Source of the DNA: Arthrobacter sp. Soil736
Lineage (GTDB): Bacteria; Actinomycetota; Actinomycetes; Actinomycetales; Micrococcaceae
NCBI RefSeq assembly: GCF_001428005.1
Contig: NZ_LMSB01000011.1
Span: forward strand, 24,610 to 79,548
Length of the DNA: 54,939 nucleotides
Direction: 5' to 3'
Part shown: positions 8,426-17,742 of the stretch, in pieces
Layout of the letters: every line of letters begins with the position of its first letter
Position numbering within the stretch: the first letter of the stretch is position 1
Program-made: the position numbers and the translations under genes
The notes under the pieces: model-generated
What the model saw: only the letters and a program-made list of their open reading frames with translations
What the model was told of the DNA's origin: nothing
Databases searched by the model: none

Positions 8426-9778
8426 ATGAACCTCCACAAACTTCTTAGCGATCGCGAGCAGCAGGGCCGCCCGATTCGAGTCGGACTCATCGGAGCTGGC
8501 CGCTACGGCACCATGTACCTGGCCCAGGCCAACAACAGTCCGGGCATCCACGTCGTCGCCATCGCCGACATCAACGTCAAGCGCGCCGAAGGCGCGTTCG
8601 CGCTGGTCGGGTGGCCCCAGAACCAGATCGCGCCCGACATCGCCACGGCGCTGAAGAACCGTTCGACCGCCATCGTTGCGAATGCGGACGAATTGTTCGA
8701 CGTCGACATCGACGTCATCGTCGAGGCAACGGGAAACCCCATCGTCGGGGTGAAGCACGCACTGCGCGCCATTGAAACGAAGAAGCACATCATCATGGTC
8801 ACGGTGGAGGCAGACGCCCTGGCCGGCCCGGCCCTGGCCAGGCGCGCAGAAGAAGCCGGCGTGGTCTACTCCATGGCGTACGGCGACCAGCCGGCCCTCA
8901 TCATGGAACTTGTCGACTGGGCGCGGACCAGTGGGTTCGACGTCGTGTGCGCAGGCAAGGGCGCAAAGTACCTTGAGCACTATCACGAGATGAACCCGGA
9001 CAACGTCTGGGAGAACTGGGAGTTCTCCAAGGAACTCACCGACTCCGGGCAGCTGAACCCCTACATGCACACGTCGTTCCGCGACGGCACCAAGGCCTCC
9101 ATCGAGATGGCGGCCGTCGCCAACGGTGCAGGCCTGACCCCTTCCGACAACGGGCTGACCTTCACCCCGGGTGATGTGGAGGAAATCGCCACGATCTGCC
9201 GCCCGGCCGACGTCGGCGGTGCCCTCGCCCACGAAGGAAGCGTCGACGTCATGTCCAGCGTCAACCGCGACGGAAGCTGGATCAGCCACAACACCCAGGA
9301 GGGCGTGTTCGTCGTCGTCAAGGCCACCAACGGGTACGTGTCCGGCTGCTTCACTGAATACCCCTGGCACCCGGACCCGACCGGCCAGTACGCGGCGCTG
9401 TACCGCCCGTACCACTACGTCGGCCTCGAACTGAATGTTTCCATCGCCAACGCCGCACTTCGCGGCATTGCGACCGGTTCCCCGGTCGGGTTCTTCGGCG
9501 ACGTCGTTGCGACCGCCAAGAGGGATCTCAAGGCAGGCGAGTTCCTCGACGGCGAAGGCGGCTTCACCGTGTGGGGCAAGCTTGTCTCGGCAAAGCACTC
9601 CGTAGCCATTGGCGCCCTGCCGGTGGCGCTCGCCCACCACGTGGAACTCCGTGCCGACATCGCCAAGGGCGCCACTGTCCGGTGGGAAGACGTCATCATG
9701 GACGATTCGCTGTCCCAGGCCCTTGAGCTGCGCCGCGAGACCGAAGCGCTCGTGGCCGAAGCCGCCCTTAGCCTCTGA
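8426..9778 (+). CDS. NAD(P)-dependent oxidoreductase with C-terminal SAF domain (homoserine-dehydrogenase-like)
   Basis: 450-residue protein of the predicted homoserine-dehydrogenase-like family with an SAF domain (COG4091 type). The Rossmann start is RVGLIGAGRYGTMYL, followed by VVAIADINVKRA and VDVIVEATGNP; the C-terminal part holds the SAF-like segment AKRDLKAGEFLDGEGGFTVWG. True homoserine biosynthesis is unlikely because the gene is in a catabolic operon with a TRAP transporter and a second dehydrogenase. Oxidation of a branched or short sugar acid is a reasonable guess. The start at 8426 is chosen because the Rossmann motif follows at about residue 17; the weak upstream AGAGAG is the only ribosome site. 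The frame is open to 8330, inside the operator, which argues against the longer form. Confidence 0.85.
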   Translation: MNLHKLLSDREQQGRPIRVGLIGAGRYGTMYLAQANNSPGIHVVAIADINVKRAEGAFALVGWPQNQIAPDIATALKNRSTAIVANADELFDVDIDVIVEATGNPIVGVKHALRAIETKKHIIMVTVEADALAGPALARRAEEAGVVYSMAYGDQPALIMELVDWARTSGFDVVCAGKGAKYLEHYHEMNPDNVWENWEFSKELTDSGQLNPYMHTSFRDGTKASIEMAAVANGAGLTPSDNGLTFTPGDVEEIATICRPADVGGALAHEGSVDVMSSVNRDGSWISHNTQEGVFVVVKATNGYVSGCFTEYPWHPDPTGQYAALYRPYHYVGLELNVSIANAALRGIATGSPVGFFGDVVATAKRDLKAGEFLDGEGGFTVWGKLVSAKHSVAIGALPVALAHHVELRADIAKGATVRWEDVIMDDSLSQALELRRETEALVAEAALSL

Positions 9779-9871
9779 CCCCTCTGCTCCACCATCCCGG
9801 GCCGGGCCTGAGATGACCATGTCGTTTCACGCCTCCGGAACCAGACTCCTTCCAATGAAGAAAGGCATCAC

Positions 9872-10894
9872 ATGAAATCCAAGACCCGCGCCCTCACCGG
9901 AATGCTGACATGCACCCTTGCCGCCTCGCTCCTCGCCGGCTGCGCTTCCGGAGCGCCCGGCGGGGGCGGGCCCGTGGCCAAGATCCAGCTGTCCATCCCG
10001 GACCCGCTCACCTCCTCCGTCGGCGTTTCAGCCCAGCACTTCGCCGACCAGGTGAAGAAGACATCCAACGGCTCCGTCGTGGTCACGGTTGTTCCCAACG
10101 GAACAAGCTTCAGTGGAGACCAGAACGCTGCAGTCACCCGGCTGCAGGGCGGTTCACTGGACGCACTCATTCTCTCGACGTCCGTGTATGCGTCCGTGGT
10201 GCCGGAAATGAACGCGATCAGCATCCCTTACCTCTTCGACAACACTGCTGAGGAAGCGGCGTTCCTGGAAGGGAAGCCGGGCGAGGTCCTCAAGGAAAAG
10301 CTCGCCGAGAAAAACACGGTCGTGCTTTCCTTCCTCACCCGGACCGGACGCCAGATCACCAACTCCGAGCGGCCCATTGAAAAGCCCGCCGACCTCAAGG
10401 GCCTGAAAATCCGCGTCCCCGGCAACCCGCTGTGGACCGACTTCTTCGGGAAGCTGGGCGCAAGCCCGACGACGATGGCGTTCTCCGAGGTCTTCACGGG
10501 CCTGCAGACAGGAACGATCGACGGCCAGGAAAACCCGATCGAGGTGCCCTGGACCAACAAGTTCTCCGAGGTGCAGAAGTACGTGTCGCTGACCCACCAC
10601 ATCAACGACGCCTGGGTCCTTGCCCTTTCCGACAAGAAATGGGACTCGCTCACCGAAGAGCAGAAAAAGGCCCTCACGGACGCCTCGGCCGAGACTGCGA
10701 CCTTCAAGACCGGCTACGACAAGGAGCAGTCCGAGAAGCAGCTGGCTGAGCTCACCAGCAAGGGCATGAAGGCCAACGAGCCGTCCGCCGCCGGTCTTGA
10801 GCAGTTCAAGGAAGTGTCCAAGAGCCTCTACCCGGTGTTCTCCGAGCTGATCGGCAAGGAATTCTTCGATCAGGCGATTGCCGCCGCCAAGTAA
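9872..10894 (+). CDS. TRAP transporter substrate-binding lipoprotein (DctP family)
   Basis: 340-residue extracytoplasmic binding protein. The lipoprotein signal ends with LLAGC (Cys at residue 24). The mature part has DctP-family marks: NGSVVVTVVPNG, FLTRTGRQITNSERPI, LKIRVPGNPLWTDFF with the arginine that normally binds the ligand carboxylate, and FSEVFTGLQTGTIDGQENP. The ligand should therefore be an organic acid. The ribosome site is AAGAAAGG. The gene lies in an operon after the SAF oxidoreductase and before the fused DctQM permease, from which it is separated by a strong hairpin. Confidence 0.94.
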   Translation: MKSKTRALTGMLTCTLAASLLAGCASGAPGGGGPVAKIQLSIPDPLTSSVGVSAQHFADQVKKTSNGSVVVTVVPNGTSFSGDQNAAVTRLQGGSLDALILSTSVYASVVPEMNAISIPYLFDNTAEEAAFLEGKPGEVLKEKLAEKNTVVLSFLTRTGRQITNSERPIEKPADLKGLKIRVPGNPLWTDFFGKLGASPTTMAFSEVFTGLQTGTIDGQENPIEVPWTNKFSEVQKYVSLTHHINDAWVLALSDKKWDSLTEEQKKALTDASAETATFKTGYDKEQSEKQLAELTSKGMKANEPSAAGLEQFKEVSKSLYPVFSELIGKEFFDQAIAAAK

Positions 10895-10901
10895 CGCATT
10901 T

Positions 10902-10937
10902 TGAGGTCCGGAGCGTTTTGCCGCGCTCCGGACCTCA
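10902..10937 (+). other. Intercistronic stem-loop between dctP and dctQM
   Basis: Perfect 14-bp inverted repeat TGAGGTCCGGAGCG / CGCTCCGGACCTCA with an 8-nt loop, starting 8 nt after the dctP stop. No U-tract follows, so it need not end transcription. Such hairpins usually protect the upstream binding-protein mRNA from 3' decay and give more binding protein than permease (established for mal-type operons; inferred here). Confidence 0.72.
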
Positions 10938-10978
10938 GCCGAACATCCCCGCTCTCAACGTTGACAGTCTGGAAGAAC

Positions 10979-12898
10979 ATGGAACATACACTCGCCCCCA
11001 GGGAACTCGAAGAGGTCCTTCCGTCTGACGCGGAAGAGATCCTCCACCACGGTCACGTCGCACCGCGCTGGAGCGGGGCCGCCTGGCTCGACAAGTTGTT
11101 GGAAGGGATTGTGGGCGCGGCGATCCTCGCCGAGCTGGTCGTCATCCTGCTGAACATCATGGTCAGGCTCGTCACCGGTGATTCGGTGCTCTGGACCCAG
11201 GAAGTATCTGAGATCGCCCTACTGTCCATCGCCTTCGTCGGCGGTGCCATCGCGTATCCAAAGGGCGCGCATATGTCCGTCCAGGCACTCATCATGCGCC
11301 TGCCGGCGAGCTGGAAGCCCTACCTGGCGGCCCTCGTCGACTGCCTTGTCTTCGTCATGAGCGCCGGAGCGTTTGCCCTGTTCGTTCCGACCCTCGTACA
11401 GCAGATCGAGGAGAAAACACCGATCCTCCAGCTGCCGGTCTTCTGGGTCTCGCTGCCCTTCTCCATCGGCATGGTGCTCATCGCCTGGTTCGCGGTCCTG
11501 AAACTCTGGCGGCAGGAACGCCGCACTGTTCTTGTGGCCGCCGGCATCACAGCAATCCTGGCCGCTGCCGTTCTGGTCTCACAGCCGCTCTTCTACTACG
11601 CCTCACCCAACCTGCTTCTCGGCGTGGTGCTCGTCGTTCTGTTCGTGCTGCTGTTCCTCGGCCTGCCGATCGCGTTCGTCCTCGCGCTGGCCTCCGGCAT
11701 CTACCTCTACCTGGGCGGCATTTCCGAGGTCAGCGCAATCCCGATCGGCATGGCGTCAGGGGCAAAGGGCTTTGTGCTCCTGGCCATCCCGTTCTTCATC
11801 CTCGCCGGAACAGTCATGAACTCCGCCGGACTTACCCTCCCGCTGGCCAAACTCGTCGACGCGCTCATCGGGCACCTGCGCGGCGGCCTCCTTCAGGTGG
11901 TCGTGGTGACCATGTACATCTTCTCCGGCATCTCCGGTTCCAAGGTGGCCGACGTCGCAGCGGTGGGCACCACGATGCGGGGCATGCTCGAGGAACGCAA
12001 GTACCCCCGCGGCGAAGTCGTCGCTGTCCTGTCAGCCTCGGCCATCATGGGCGAGACGATCCCGCCAAGCATCGTGCTCCTCATCCTCGGATCGATCACC
12101 ACCATCTCCACGACCACCCTGTTCCTGGCCGGGTTCGTTCCCGCCGCTTTCCTGGCCCTGGTGGTCATGGGGCTTGTTTTCTTCCGGGCCCGCAAGCAGG
12201 GCGGCGTCGCCAGCCCCAAGGCAACCTGGCGCGCCCGGGGGTCCGCAACCTTCTTTGCCATTCCGACGCTCCTGCTCCCCGTGGGCATGGTGGTGGGAAT
12301 CCTGAGCGGCTTCGCCACCCCCACCGAAGTGTCCTCCGTGGCCGTCGCCTACGCCTTCATCCTGGCCGCCGCGTACCGGCGCGGCAGCAGGCGCCTTCTT
12401 GGTGACACGCTGCGGGAAACGACGACGACGGCGGGCATGGTCCTCTTCATCATCGCCGCCGCGTCCCCGCTCGCCCAGACGCTTGCCCTTGCCGGCGTCT
12501 CCCAGCAGATCCACGACCTCATGTCCGGGCTGGGCGACTCGCCGGTGCTCTTCATGCTGTTCACCGTCGTCTTGCTCATCATCATGGGTCAGCTGCTCGA
12601 GGGCCTCCCGGCGGTGCTGATCTTCGCACCCCTGCTCCTGCCGATCGCCGTCGACTTCGGGGTCAACCCGGTGCAGTACGCCATGGTGCTGATCATTTCC
12701 ATGGGCATCGGCTCCTTCGCGCCGCCGGCAGGCGTCGGCTTCTACGTTGCCTGTGCAACGGGGCACGAAACCGTGGAAAAGAGCCTCAAGCACTTCTGGC
12801 CGTACCTCATCGCCGTCTTCCTCGGGCTTCTCGTGCTTGCCGCCGTCCCGTGGTTCAGCACGTTCCTGCCCGCCGCTGCCGGACTCATCCCCTTCTAG
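10979..12898 (+). CDS. TRAP transporter fused permease (DctQ-DctM)
   Basis: 639-residue membrane protein joining both TRAP permease subunits. Residues about 35-190 are the small DctQ part with four helices (LWTQEVSEIALLSIAFVGGA, YPKGAHMSV). Residues about 215-635 are the large DctM part with the conserved GLPIAFVLALASGI, LLAIPFFILAGTVMNSAG, FSGISGSKVADVAAVG and IMGETIPPSIVLLILG segments. With the DctP protein it would import an organic or sugar acid driven by a sodium or proton gradient. The ATG at 10979 has a close GGAAG ribosome site. It is followed after 4 bp by the beta-hydroxyacid dehydrogenase gene. Confidence 0.93.
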   Translation: MEHTLAPRELEEVLPSDAEEILHHGHVAPRWSGAAWLDKLLEGIVGAAILAELVVILLNIMVRLVTGDSVLWTQEVSEIALLSIAFVGGAIAYPKGAHMSVQALIMRLPASWKPYLAALVDCLVFVMSAGAFALFVPTLVQQIEEKTPILQLPVFWVSLPFSIGMVLIAWFAVLKLWRQERRTVLVAAGITAILAAAVLVSQPLFYYASPNLLLGVVLVVLFVLLFLGLPIAFVLALASGIYLYLGGISEVSAIPIGMASGAKGFVLLAIPFFILAGTVMNSAGLTLPLAKLVDALIGHLRGGLLQVVVVTMYIFSGISGSKVADVAAVGTTMRGMLEERKYPRGEVVAVLSASAIMGETIPPSIVLLILGSITTISTTTLFLAGFVPAAFLALVVMGLVFFRARKQGGVASPKATWRARGSATFFAIPTLLLPVGMVVGILSGFATPTEVSSVAVAYAFILAAAYRRGSRRLLGDTLRETTTTAGMVLFIIAAASPLAQTLALAGVSQQIHDLMSGLGDSPVLFMLFTVVLLIIMGQLLEGLPAVLIFAPLLLPIAVDFGVNPVQYAMVLIISMGIGSFAPPAGVGFYVACATGHETVEKSLKHFWPYLIAVFLGLLVLAAVPWFSTFLPAAAGLIPF

Positions 12899-12902
12899 GC
12901 AC

Positions 12903-13844
12903 ATGACGACGCTGACCAACACCCAGAAGCAGTTGCCCGACTTCCCGCTGTCCGTCTCGCTGTGCGGCACCGGGCCGATGGGCGCTCCCATCGCCAGGAA
13001 CATCCTCAGCGGCGGGGTTCCGCTTACCGTCTGGAACCGCACGGCAGCAAAGGCCGAGGCGATCTCCGGAGGCAAGGTCGCCGGCTCCCCGGCGGAGGCC
13101 GCCGCGGAGGTGGTCCTGACTGTGCTGCCCGACCTGCCCCAGGTCGCGGCCCTCCTCCCCGGGGAGAACGGCCTGCTGGCAGGATGGGCGGCCGCCGGAA
13201 TCCGGAACCCGGTCCTGGTCATTCACGGGACCGTCTCGCCGGTGGCTGTAGCGGAGTTTGCCGAGGATTGCCTGCGCGATTACGGACTGAGCGTCATCGA
13301 CGCACCCCTCAGCGGCGGAACCATCGGGGCGGAGGAGGGGCGGCTGAGCACCATGGTCGGAGGCCCTTCCGACGTCGTGGGGCGCCTTACGCCGCTCTTC
13401 GGGCTCTACAGTTCGACGGTCGCCTGGTTCGGCAAGACCGGCGCGGGGTCAACCGTGAAGGCGTGCAACCAGATCGTCGTCGCCGCAACGGTCACCGCTT
13501 TGTCCGAGGCGATGGCCGTTGCGGCCGCCACCGGTCTTGACCTGGAGAAGGTTCAATCCGTCCTGGCCGGCGGCCTGGCCGGCTCGGAGGTGCTCAGGCA
13601 AAAGGGAGGACGCTGGATCGACGGGGACTTCGAAGGTGGCGGATCCGCGAAAAACCAGCTCAAAGACCTCAACTTCATTGCGGAGCTGGCGAAGGACACC
13701 GGGCTGGAACTGCCGCTCTCCACAAGCGTCCGTGGCGCGTTCGAAGTCATGGTCGCCGCAGGTGACGGCGACCTGGACCATACCGGAATCTACCGGACCA
13801 TCCTCGCGGCGTCCGCAGCCACGACGGCCGGATCACGTTGCTGA
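12903..13844 (+). CDS. Beta-hydroxyacid dehydrogenase (3-hydroxyisobutyrate / tartronate semialdehyde reductase family)
   Basis: 313-residue NAD(P)-dependent enzyme. The nucleotide site reads CGTGPMGAPIARNIL, the substrate loop DAPLSGGTIGAEEGRLSTMVGG-like segment lies near residue 135, and the catalytic lysine sits in GAGSTVKACNQIV. The cofactor-proximal KNQLKDL segment typical of the family is also present. Family members include GarR, MmsB and the L-threonate/D-erythronate dehydrogenases of tetronate catabolism. The TRAP-operon context favours a sugar-acid substrate, and glycerate kinase at the window start could use a GarR product, but that link is inference. The start is 4 bp after the permease stop. 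It is the last gene of the operon and converges with the PBP gene. Confidence 0.9.
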   Translation: MTTLTNTQKQLPDFPLSVSLCGTGPMGAPIARNILSGGVPLTVWNRTAAKAEAISGGKVAGSPAEAAAEVVLTVLPDLPQVAALLPGENGLLAGWAAAGIRNPVLVIHGTVSPVAVAEFAEDCLRDYGLSVIDAPLSGGTIGAEEGRLSTMVGGPSDVVGRLTPLFGLYSSTVAWFGKTGAGSTVKACNQIVVAATVTALSEAMAVAAATGLDLEKVQSVLAGGLAGSEVLRQKGGRWIDGDFEGGGSAKNQLKDLNFIAELAKDTGLELPLSTSVRGAFEVMVAAGDGDLDHTGIYRTILAASAATTAGSRC

Positions 13845-13880
13845 ACGTGCGCCCTTCTCTTTCCTGGCCGCCGTCGTGTG

Positions 13881-16040
13881 CTATTTGGCAGGTTTGCCGA
13901 CGATGGACGCCGGCGGTTTGGGGAAAGCTTTAGCCGGGTACATTCTGGCTACCTTGAGCATGTAGTAGGCCCACTGGGGGCCCGCGATCATGTAGCCGTC
14001 GATGCGGCTGTAGAACTTGCCGTTGACGGTGAGGTTCTTGCCGGGGCGCTGCTGCCCTTCAAGGGCGTCCCCGAAGAAGGAGGCCGTGGCCAGGCCCGTG
14101 GTGTAGCCGAGCACCCACGTGGCACTGTTGCTGTTGTTGGTGCCGGTCTTGGCCGCCACCGGCACGCGGCTCTGGACCTTGGGGTTGATATAGATCCCCG
14201 AGCCCTTGTTGAGCATGTCCTGCAGTGCCTTGTTCACGCCGCGGGCCACGTTCGGGTCCACGGCGTCGCTGCAGTCGGGGTCCTGGTTTGGGAGTGCCCG
14301 TCCGGCGAAGTCGGCCACCCGCAGGATCGCAATCGGCGCGCAGTACCGGCCGTCGGCTGCGAAGGTGGCGAAGGCGGCAGCCATGGACATCGGGGACACG
14401 CTAGTGCCGCCCAGCAGGTTACCCAGCTGGTGCATGTCGATGGGAGTGCCGTCCAGTCCGCTGCGCAGGCCCACACTGTTGACCATGTTCTGGATCCCGC
14501 AGAAGTCCAGCTGCGCCGCCTCGGCAAACGTGGCCGTGTTGATGGAGTTATACAGGCCGTAATCGGCCGGCATCTTCCGGTAGTAGCCGGCGGAGGCATT
14601 CTGCAGGTCATCGGTTGCTTCAAGGCCTGCCCTGCGCTGCTTGGTGCTGTAGCCGCCGATCACTTTCCCGCAGGAGGACCGCCAGCGGAATCCCAGCGGG
14701 TACTCCCGCCGTGAAGCATCCACGACCTCCGTCATGGCCCGTCCCTGATGCAGCCATTCGGCGAACGTGAACGGTTTCATGGTGGAACCCGGCTGGAATC
14801 CTCCGGCGCCGTTGAGGTCATTGCCGTTGGGGTCCTTGGCGTCCACATTGAAGTTCAGCTGGGTGTCGAACTTCCCGCGCTGCGCCAGGAAGACCGTGTT
14901 TTGCGCCATCGCGAGGATTTTGCCCGTACCTGGCTGGACCGTGACCAGCGCGGCGCCCCATTTGTCCGGGTTCGCCCCTGCCGTGGAGTTCACCTGCGCC
15001 TGGGCCGCTGCCTGCAGCCGGCTGTCCAGCGTGGTGGTGATGGTCAGCCCGCCGCGGCGCAGCTTCTGCTCCCGTGCTTCCGTGTCTGCGCCGAAGGCGC
15101 GATTGTTGAGGATCAGATGGGAAACGTAGTCGCAGAAATACGGTGCCATGGCTGCCGCGGCGCAGCCCTGCCTCGAAGGCCTGATTTTCAGCCCGACACC
15201 GGTGGCTACGGCGACGTCATGCTGTTTCTGGCTGATCTTGCCCTGTTTCAGCATGGCGTCCAAGACCTGGTTGCGCCGTTGGACGGAGTTCGCCGGTTGG
15301 GTCACGGGGTCATAGAAGCTCGGGCTGTTCACCAGCCCCGCGAGCAGCGCCGCCTGGGGCAGGTTGAGCTTGCTGGCCGGCACGCTGTAGAAGTATTGGG
15401 CGGCGGCCTCGATACCGTAAGCAGTGCGGCTGAAGAAGACGATGTTGAGGTAGCCCTCGAGGATCTGGTCCTTGGTGAACTTCTTCTCCAGCGCCATCGC
15501 CAGCCGCATCTCACGCAGCTTGTCGCCGATGTTCTTCTGCCCGCTGAGGATCACCTGATCTTCACGGCCGGAGGAGATTTTGGCTTCATTGGCCACATTG
15601 GTGACGTACTGCTGCGTCAGGGTAGACGCGCCTTGCCTCCCGCCCTGGGTCAGGTTGCTGGTCAGTGCCCGGAGAACGCCCAGGGGGTCCACGCCGCCGT
15701 GCTCATAGAAGCGGCTGTCCTCGATCGCGACGATCGCATCCTTGACGTAGGGGGACATGGCCTTGAGCGGGATCCGCACCCGGTTTTCCTCATAGAACGT
15801 TGCGATGACCTTCCCGTCCGCCGTCACCATCCTGGAGCTCTGCGCCGGCGGCGGCACCGCAAGCTCTGTAGGAAGGCCGTTGAAGAAGCTGATCGACCCG
15901 CTCGCCGCGGTGCCGGCAGCGGCGACCTGCGGAACTAGGAACGCTGCCACCAGGACGCCGCAGATCCCGCTGAGGAGCACGAATCCGAGCATCCTTGCCA
16001 GAAACGTACGAAACCGTGATAACAGGCTTTTCCGTGCCAT
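13881..16040 (-). CDS. Class A penicillin-binding protein (bifunctional transglycosylase/transpeptidase)
   Basis: 719-residue peptidoglycan synthase. A cytoplasmic tail and one membrane helix (about 17-42) are followed by a GT51 glycosyltransferase domain with catalytic glutamate E107 in AIEDSRFYEHGG and the QGASTLTQQYVTN motif. A penicillin-binding transpeptidase domain follows with nucleophile S419 in GSTMKPF, the SIN motif in YNSINTATF and KTG in AAKTGTNN. It polymerises and cross-links cell wall on the outer membrane face. There is no PASTA domain. A GTG codon lies directly before the chosen ATG, so 16043 is an alternative start. It is flanked by unrelated catabolic genes and seems to be a single-gene unit. 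Confidence 0.94.
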   Translation of the reverse strand: MARKSLLSRFRTFLARMLGFVLLSGICGVLVAAFLVPQVAAAGTAASGSISFFNGLPTELAVPPPAQSSRMVTADGKVIATFYEENRVRIPLKAMSPYVKDAIVAIEDSRFYEHGGVDPLGVLRALTSNLTQGGRQGASTLTQQYVTNVANEAKISSGREDQVILSGQKNIGDKLREMRLAMALEKKFTKDQILEGYLNIVFFSRTAYGIEAAAQYFYSVPASKLNLPQAALLAGLVNSPSFYDPVTQPANSVQRRNQVLDAMLKQGKISQKQHDVAVATGVGLKIRPSRQGCAAAAMAPYFCDYVSHLILNNRAFGADTEAREQKLRRGGLTITTTLDSRLQAAAQAQVNSTAGANPDKWGAALVTVQPGTGKILAMAQNTVFLAQRGKFDTQLNFNVDAKDPNGNDLNGAGGFQPGSTMKPFTFAEWLHQGRAMTEVVDASRREYPLGFRWRSSCGKVIGGYSTKQRRAGLEATDDLQNASAGYYRKMPADYGLYNSINTATFAEAAQLDFCGIQNMVNSVGLRSGLDGTPIDMHQLGNLLGGTSVSPMSMAAAFATFAADGRYCAPIAILRVADFAGRALPNQDPDCSDAVDPNVARGVNKALQDMLNKGSGIYINPKVQSRVPVAAKTGTNNSNSATWVLGYTTGLATASFFGDALEGQQRPGKNLTVNGKFYSRIDGYMIAGPQWAYYMLKVARMYPAKAFPKPPASIVGKPAK

Positions 16041-16178
16041 CACTGCAGCTCACACCCCGTCCGATGTGACACCAGAATACGCGCTGTAAAGCACGCGATC
16101 CAGACAGGAAATTCAGTCCTTGCGGACTGTTATGAGGCGCCGTCCTGATCGCACCGCGGAGGGAGCCGACCGGTACGC

Positions 16179-16835
16179 TCAAGCAGCTTCCACTTCCTCG
16201 AGGGTGACTACCAAGTCCGCGTTGGCCCGTGATTCCCGGATGAGCTGTGCGTTCTTTTCATCTACGGTCTTCACCCACAGTTCCGCTTGGGCAGGGCTCT
16301 TGCCGAATTGGATATGGCGTTGGATGAGGCGCTGGATGCGCAGGGTGTTTTCCTGTTCGCAATACCAGATCTCGCTGCATTGATTTCTGACTTGCTGCCA
16401 CTCCGGGCGGTCGAGGAGGAGGTAGTTGCCTTCCGTGAGTATCGTCGTCGCGGAGGGGTAGACGGGAATGACTCCTGCGATGGGTTGTTCGATGGTGCGT
16501 TCGAAGCCGGGGGCGTAGACCACAGCGTCCCGGGCGGCGCGGAGCCGCCCGAGCGTGGCTGCGTAGCCGTGGACGTCGAAGGTTTCCGGCGCACCTTTCC
16601 GGTCCAGCAGCCCCAGCCGTGTTAGCTCCTGGTCGGAGAGGTGGTAACCGTCCATGGGGACGTGCGCGTACCGCTGGTGCTGTGAGTCGGGCGTGTCTTT
16701 GTTCAATTCCCGAACGAGGCTCTCGACCAGCGTGGTTTTGCCGGCCCCTGGCGCCCCCACGACGCCGATGACGACGGGCTCGGCGGTGGAGGCTTCCAGG
16801 TTGCGCACCCGGGCCAGGAGATCTTCAAGTGTCAT
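16179..16835 (-). CDS. FrcK-like P-loop sugar/nucleoside kinase
   Basis: 218-residue kinase of the uridine kinase/pantothenate kinase-like P-loop group, with Walker A GAPGAGKTT near residue 28 and the MDGYHLSDQELTRLG and GAPETFDVHGY segments typical of FrcK-type proteins. FrcK is encoded with the Sinorhizobium fructose transporter frcBCA; its exact substrate is not firmly established. Here it is the last gene of a five-gene operon and its ATG overlaps the epimerase stop by 4 bp, implying coupling. A role in phosphorylating the imported or epimerised ketose is likely (inference). Confidence 0.86.
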   Translation of the reverse strand: MTLEDLLARVRNLEASTAEPVVIGVVGAPGAGKTTLVESLVRELNKDTPDSQHQRYAHVPMDGYHLSDQELTRLGLLDRKGAPETFDVHGYAATLGRLRAARDAVVYAPGFERTIEQPIAGVIPVYPSATTILTEGNYLLLDRPEWQQVRNQCSEIWYCEQENTLRIQRLIQRHIQFGKSPAQAELWVKTVDEKNAQLIRESRANADLVVTLEEVEAA

Positions 16836-17708
16836 CGGGCGGCCCGGGTCGCGTGAAGGTGATTGGAGATGAACTCGCGGGCGTGGACGGCGAGGTCCTC
16901 GCCGTCGGTCCAGAGGTTCCGCCAGACCGCCAGGTCGTTGGACAGGCCGCGGGCCACGACTGCGGAGGAGAAGCTTTCGAAGGTGATCGGACCAGTGTAG
17001 TTGACAGCTGCGAGTGCGTGGAAGAAAGCGGTGAAGTCAAGGTGGCCGGAGCCGAGGTAGCCGCGGTGGTTCTCACCGATGTGGACGTATCCGAGCCGGT
17101 CGCCGACTTCGTACACGGGCGAGACCAGATCGTTCTCTTCGATGTTCATGTGGTAGGTGTCGAGGTGGATCAGGACGTTGTCCCGGCCGATGTCGTCTGC
17201 GAGGCGGAGCGCGTCGTGCGCGGTGTTGATGACGTTGGTTTCGTACCGGTTGCAGATTTCCAGGCCCAGGGTCATGGAGCGCTTACCGGCCTCGTCAGCG
17301 AGTTCTTTGAGAACGCGGACAACGTTGGCGCGCCCTGCCTCCGTCATGGGTGCCCCGTACTTGCCAAGGGCGCTGAAGAGTGCCCCGGTGAAGTGGGTTC
17401 CGCCGAGCTCGTGGGTGAGCTGCAGGGATTCCTGGAGCAGTTTCTGTCCCCGCTCGACGGTGGCGGTGTCGTCGCTGGAGACGTCCGCGTCGAACGCCAG
17501 CCCCCGGGAACAGACGACTCCCAGGTTGTTGTCTTCGAGCAGGGCGCGGGTGTGCTGGACGTTCAGGCTGGTGGAGTCGTGGAGCGAGAATTCGACGAGG
17601 TCATAGCCTGCTTTGGCGGTGCTGTTGATGATCTTCTCGACAGATTTCTCGGAGGTGTCTCCGGCCCAGACGAGGGCGTGGACTCCGAGGGCGTTGCTGT
17701 TGCTCATG
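16832..17708 (-). CDS. Ketose 3-epimerase (D-tagatose/D-allulose 3-epimerase family)
   Basis: 291-residue TIM-barrel sugar epimerase. The metal site and general acid/base residues line up with the D-allulose 3-epimerase family: E150 (GLEICNRYETN), D183 and H186 (HLDTYHMNIEE), H209 and R215 (HIGENHRGYLGSG), E244 (ITFESFSS), each offset by 2 from the commonly quoted E152/D185/H211/E246. The enzyme should interconvert ketoses at C3, such as allulose and fructose or tagatose and sorbose. It lies between the transporter ATPase gene and the kinase gene. The frame is open far upstream, but that part is shadow coding within the ATPase gene; the ATG at 17708 fits the fold. Confidence 0.9.
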
Positions 17709-17742
17709 TGATTGTCTTTCGCGTGGGTAGGCAGTTGGATGG

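Noticed and set aside
8426..9778. Homoserine dehydrogenase of threonine/methionine biosynthesis
   Set aside because: The gene is in a LacI-controlled TRAP transporter operon and lacks an ACT domain and thrB/thrC neighbours; only the fold relation is kept.
8408..9820. 470-codon open frame on the - strand opposite the SAF oxidoreductase gene
   Set aside because: Composition is typical of a high-GC antisense shadow (rich in G, V, D, R), no family motif, and the + strand frame has clear Rossmann and SAF motifs.
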